Shown in pieces: positions 6,328 to 7,474 of a DNA stretch of 7,474 nucleotides. Under the pieces are notes generated by a model that ran no database searches, was not told where the DNA came from, and saw only the letters and a program-made list of their open reading frames with translations. Location of the stretch: NCBI GenBank assembly GCA_021818045.1, contig JAKAFF010000064.1, positions 1-7,474 of the forward strand, in the 5' to 3' direction. The position numbers and the translations under genes are program-made. The DNA is from a bacterium (GTDB lineage: Bacteria; Chlamydiota; Chlamydiia; Chlamydiales; SM23-39). Within the stretch, counting starts at the first letter, position 1. The number at the start of each line of letters is the position of its first letter.

Positions 6328-6353
6328 TACTAAAAATACATTGTGGAAGTCAA
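6324..6353 (-). promoter_or_regulatory. Candidate promoter of the autotransporter gene
   Basis: TTGACT (6353-6348, minus strand) matches the -35 consensus at 5/6. Possible -10 boxes are TATCTC (6329-6324, spacer 18) or TAGTAT (6332-6327, spacer 15); both are imperfect. Either would start transcription about 10-15 nt before the ATG, giving a very short leader. Confidence 0.4.
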
Positions 6354-6380
6354 CAGCCTATTTAGTGGTCGTTGCATCTG

Positions 6381-6466
6381 TATACACAAATGAATTCAAA
6401 AGTTGGTTTTGGGCAACGCGAAAGCGGCGCAGCCGAAAATCCAACTTTTACACTCATTTGTGTATA
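6381..6466. mobile_element. 86-bp TA-bounded near-palindrome, MITE-like, overlapping the recJ stop
   Basis: The outer arms TATACACAAATGA (6381-6393) and TCATTTGTGTATA (6454-6466) are perfect inverted repeats of 13 bp. After a 4x4 internal loop, AAAAGTTGG (6398-6406) pairs with CCAACTTTT (6441-6449). TTTT (6407-6410) pairs with AAAA (6436-6439), then GGC (6412-6414) with GCC (6432-6434). The GC-rich centre can form CGC-GAAA-GCG (6417-6426) or CGGC-GCA-GCCG (6425-6435). Each end is TA, as expected for a miniature inverted-repeat element that duplicates a TA target (IS630/Tc1 type). No transposase is present. The right arm encodes the last three codons and stop of recJ. There is no U-tract after the hairpin on the minus strand, so it is not a standard terminator. 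It could instead be a REP-like element; copy number is unknown. Confidence 0.55.
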
Positions 6467-7474
6467 ACGTCTCTGCGCTGAAAATCTCTGATGTGGAGTT
6501 GGATGCTAGCTTTGTTTAGAAAAAAATTCACATGGGGTGTGAAGGCGATGCGCAAGGGTAAGTTTTTCTTGCGGATTTGCTCTCTGCGTCCCGCTAGGCC
6601 AAATGCAATGCCTTCCAGCATGCGATCTCCTTGTTCCAAAAAGAGTTTCAAGTGATACTTGCCCACGACTTTCGGCGGCCAAATCTGGGTCGCATCGCAG
6701 TACAAAATCGGTGCTGGATTTTCATGACCAAAGGGTTCTAGTAAACTGAGCGATTCCATGAAATCAAAAGTCAAATCGCTAAAATTGATTTTTGCATCTA
6801 AATGCAGTTTTTCGATGACATCTTGTTCTTTAAGAGTGCCGCTTGCGCTCTCAATTAATAACTTCTTAAAGGCGGGAATGTTCTCCTCTTTAATCGTAAG
6901 CCCTGCCGCATAATCGTGACCCCCAAAATTAAGTAACAGATTTTCATGCTTTTTAAGCACGGGAAGTAAGGGGAATTCTGGGATTGTTCGTAAAGAACCT
7001 TTCCCGACTCCTTGTTCTACTGCAATAATGAGAGTCGGACGATTGTATTGTTTGGCAATGCGCGCTGCCAGAATGGGAATGATTCCGGGATGCCATTGGT
7101 CAGAGGAAAGCACGATCGCTTTTTCTTGCACAATTTCGGGGTGATGGCTCAGATAGTCTTCAATGTCATCGGCCGCCTGCTTTTCGATTTTTTGCCGCTC
7201 TAAATTGTGCAGATCGAGTTGTTTTGCTAGCGCCTCAGCTGCATTGCTATCGCGAATTAACAACAGTTCTACCCCTTTAATGGGATCGGCGATCCTGCCT
7301 AAACTATTCAACCGGGGAGCCACTTTTGAGGCGATCTCTGCAGGGGAGACGTTAGTTGGTTCTAATTCACTGATTTGAAATAGTTTAGATAGCCCTACGC
7401 GTTTCATTTTTTTCATTTGCTTCAGTCCATAGCGGACTAAGATGCGGTTTTCTCCCTTGAGAGCGCCCATGTCG
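6454..7474 (-). CDS. recJ: Single-stranded-DNA-specific exonuclease RecJ, C-terminal 339 codons (partial)
   Basis: RecJ is a 5'-3' exonuclease on single-stranded DNA that acts in RecF-pathway recombination and in repair. The frame is open to the right edge, so the N-terminal DHH catalytic domain lies outside the window; whole proteins are about 570-590 residues. The first visible residues DMGALKGENRILVRYGL match the family's ADxxPLxGENR region, so the Met at 7470 is internal and not the start. Counting from that Met: PRLNSLGRIADP (52-63), SSDQWHPGIIPILAARIAK (122-140), the DHHA1 signature NFGGHDYAAGLTI (181-193) and LEPFGHENPAPI (244-255), followed by the OB-fold domain ending LHIRDF. A family GIVA motif appears here as PILA, which I believe is also seen in chlamydial RecJ. 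The last residues IHK and the stop are encoded by the arm of the 6381-6466 palindrome. It is upstream of the autotransporter gene, on the same strand. Confidence 0.95.
   Translation of the reverse strand, partial: DMGALKGENRILVRYGLKQMKKMKRVGLSKLFQISELEPTNVSPAEIASKVAPRLNSLGRIADPIKGVELLLIRDSNAAEALAKQLDLHNLERQKIEKQAADDIEDYLSHHPEIVQEKAIVLSSDQWHPGIIPILAARIAKQYNRPTLIIAVEQGVGKGSLRTIPEFPLLPVLKKHENLLLNFGGHDYAAGLTIKEENIPAFKKLLIESASGTLKEQDVIEKLHLDAKINFSDLTFDFMESLSLLEPFGHENPAPILYCDATQIWPPKVVGKYHLKLFLEQGDRMLEGIAFGLAGRREQIRKKNLPLRIAFTPHVNFFLNKASIQLHIRDFQRRDVIHK

Noticed and set aside
6381..6466. Palindrome as the intrinsic terminator of recJ
   Set aside because: No U-tract follows the hairpin on the minus strand, and the GC-rich part is the central loop and not the base of the stem.

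Overview
The window looks like chromosome from a member of the Chlamydiae, probably an environmental (amoeba-associated) family and not Chlamydiaceae. The strongest clue is a gene recognisable as euo, the chlamydial late-gene repressor. It sits among gltX, a Tsp/CT441-type tail-specific protease and recJ, which are also neighbours of euo in Chlamydia. The species cannot be named from the sequence alone.

Layout: bases 1-598 carry the first 199 codons of gltX (minus strand, running off the left edge). At 654-2588 lies tsp (minus strand), a complete periplasmic S41 protease 55 bp upstream of gltX and probably co-transcribed with it. Bases 2589-2975 form a 387-bp divergent control region holding candidate promoters and three perfect AT-rich dyads. 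euo is at 2976-3407 (plus strand) and has two tandem MerR/excisionase-like DNA-binding domains. Bases 3423-3485 hold a very long bidirectional terminator between euo and the convergent gene at 3484-6306 (minus strand). That gene encodes a 940-residue classical autotransporter: signal peptide, roughly 90-residue beta-strand repeats, and a C-terminal barrel ending in Trp. Bases 6454-7474 are the 3' part of recJ (minus strand, running off the right edge).

The housekeeping genes (gltX, tsp, recJ) all read on the minus strand; euo alone reads on the plus strand. The autotransporter sits between euo and recJ, which are adjacent in Chlamydia as far as I recall. No omcA/omcB cysteine-rich protein genes are seen in the window. 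The most unusual non-coding element is an 86-bp near-palindrome bounded by TA dinucleotides (6381-6466). It supplies the last three codons and stop of recJ and resembles a miniature inverted-repeat element. A second notable structure is a 9-bp inverted repeat that encloses the ribosome binding site and start codon of the autotransporter gene.
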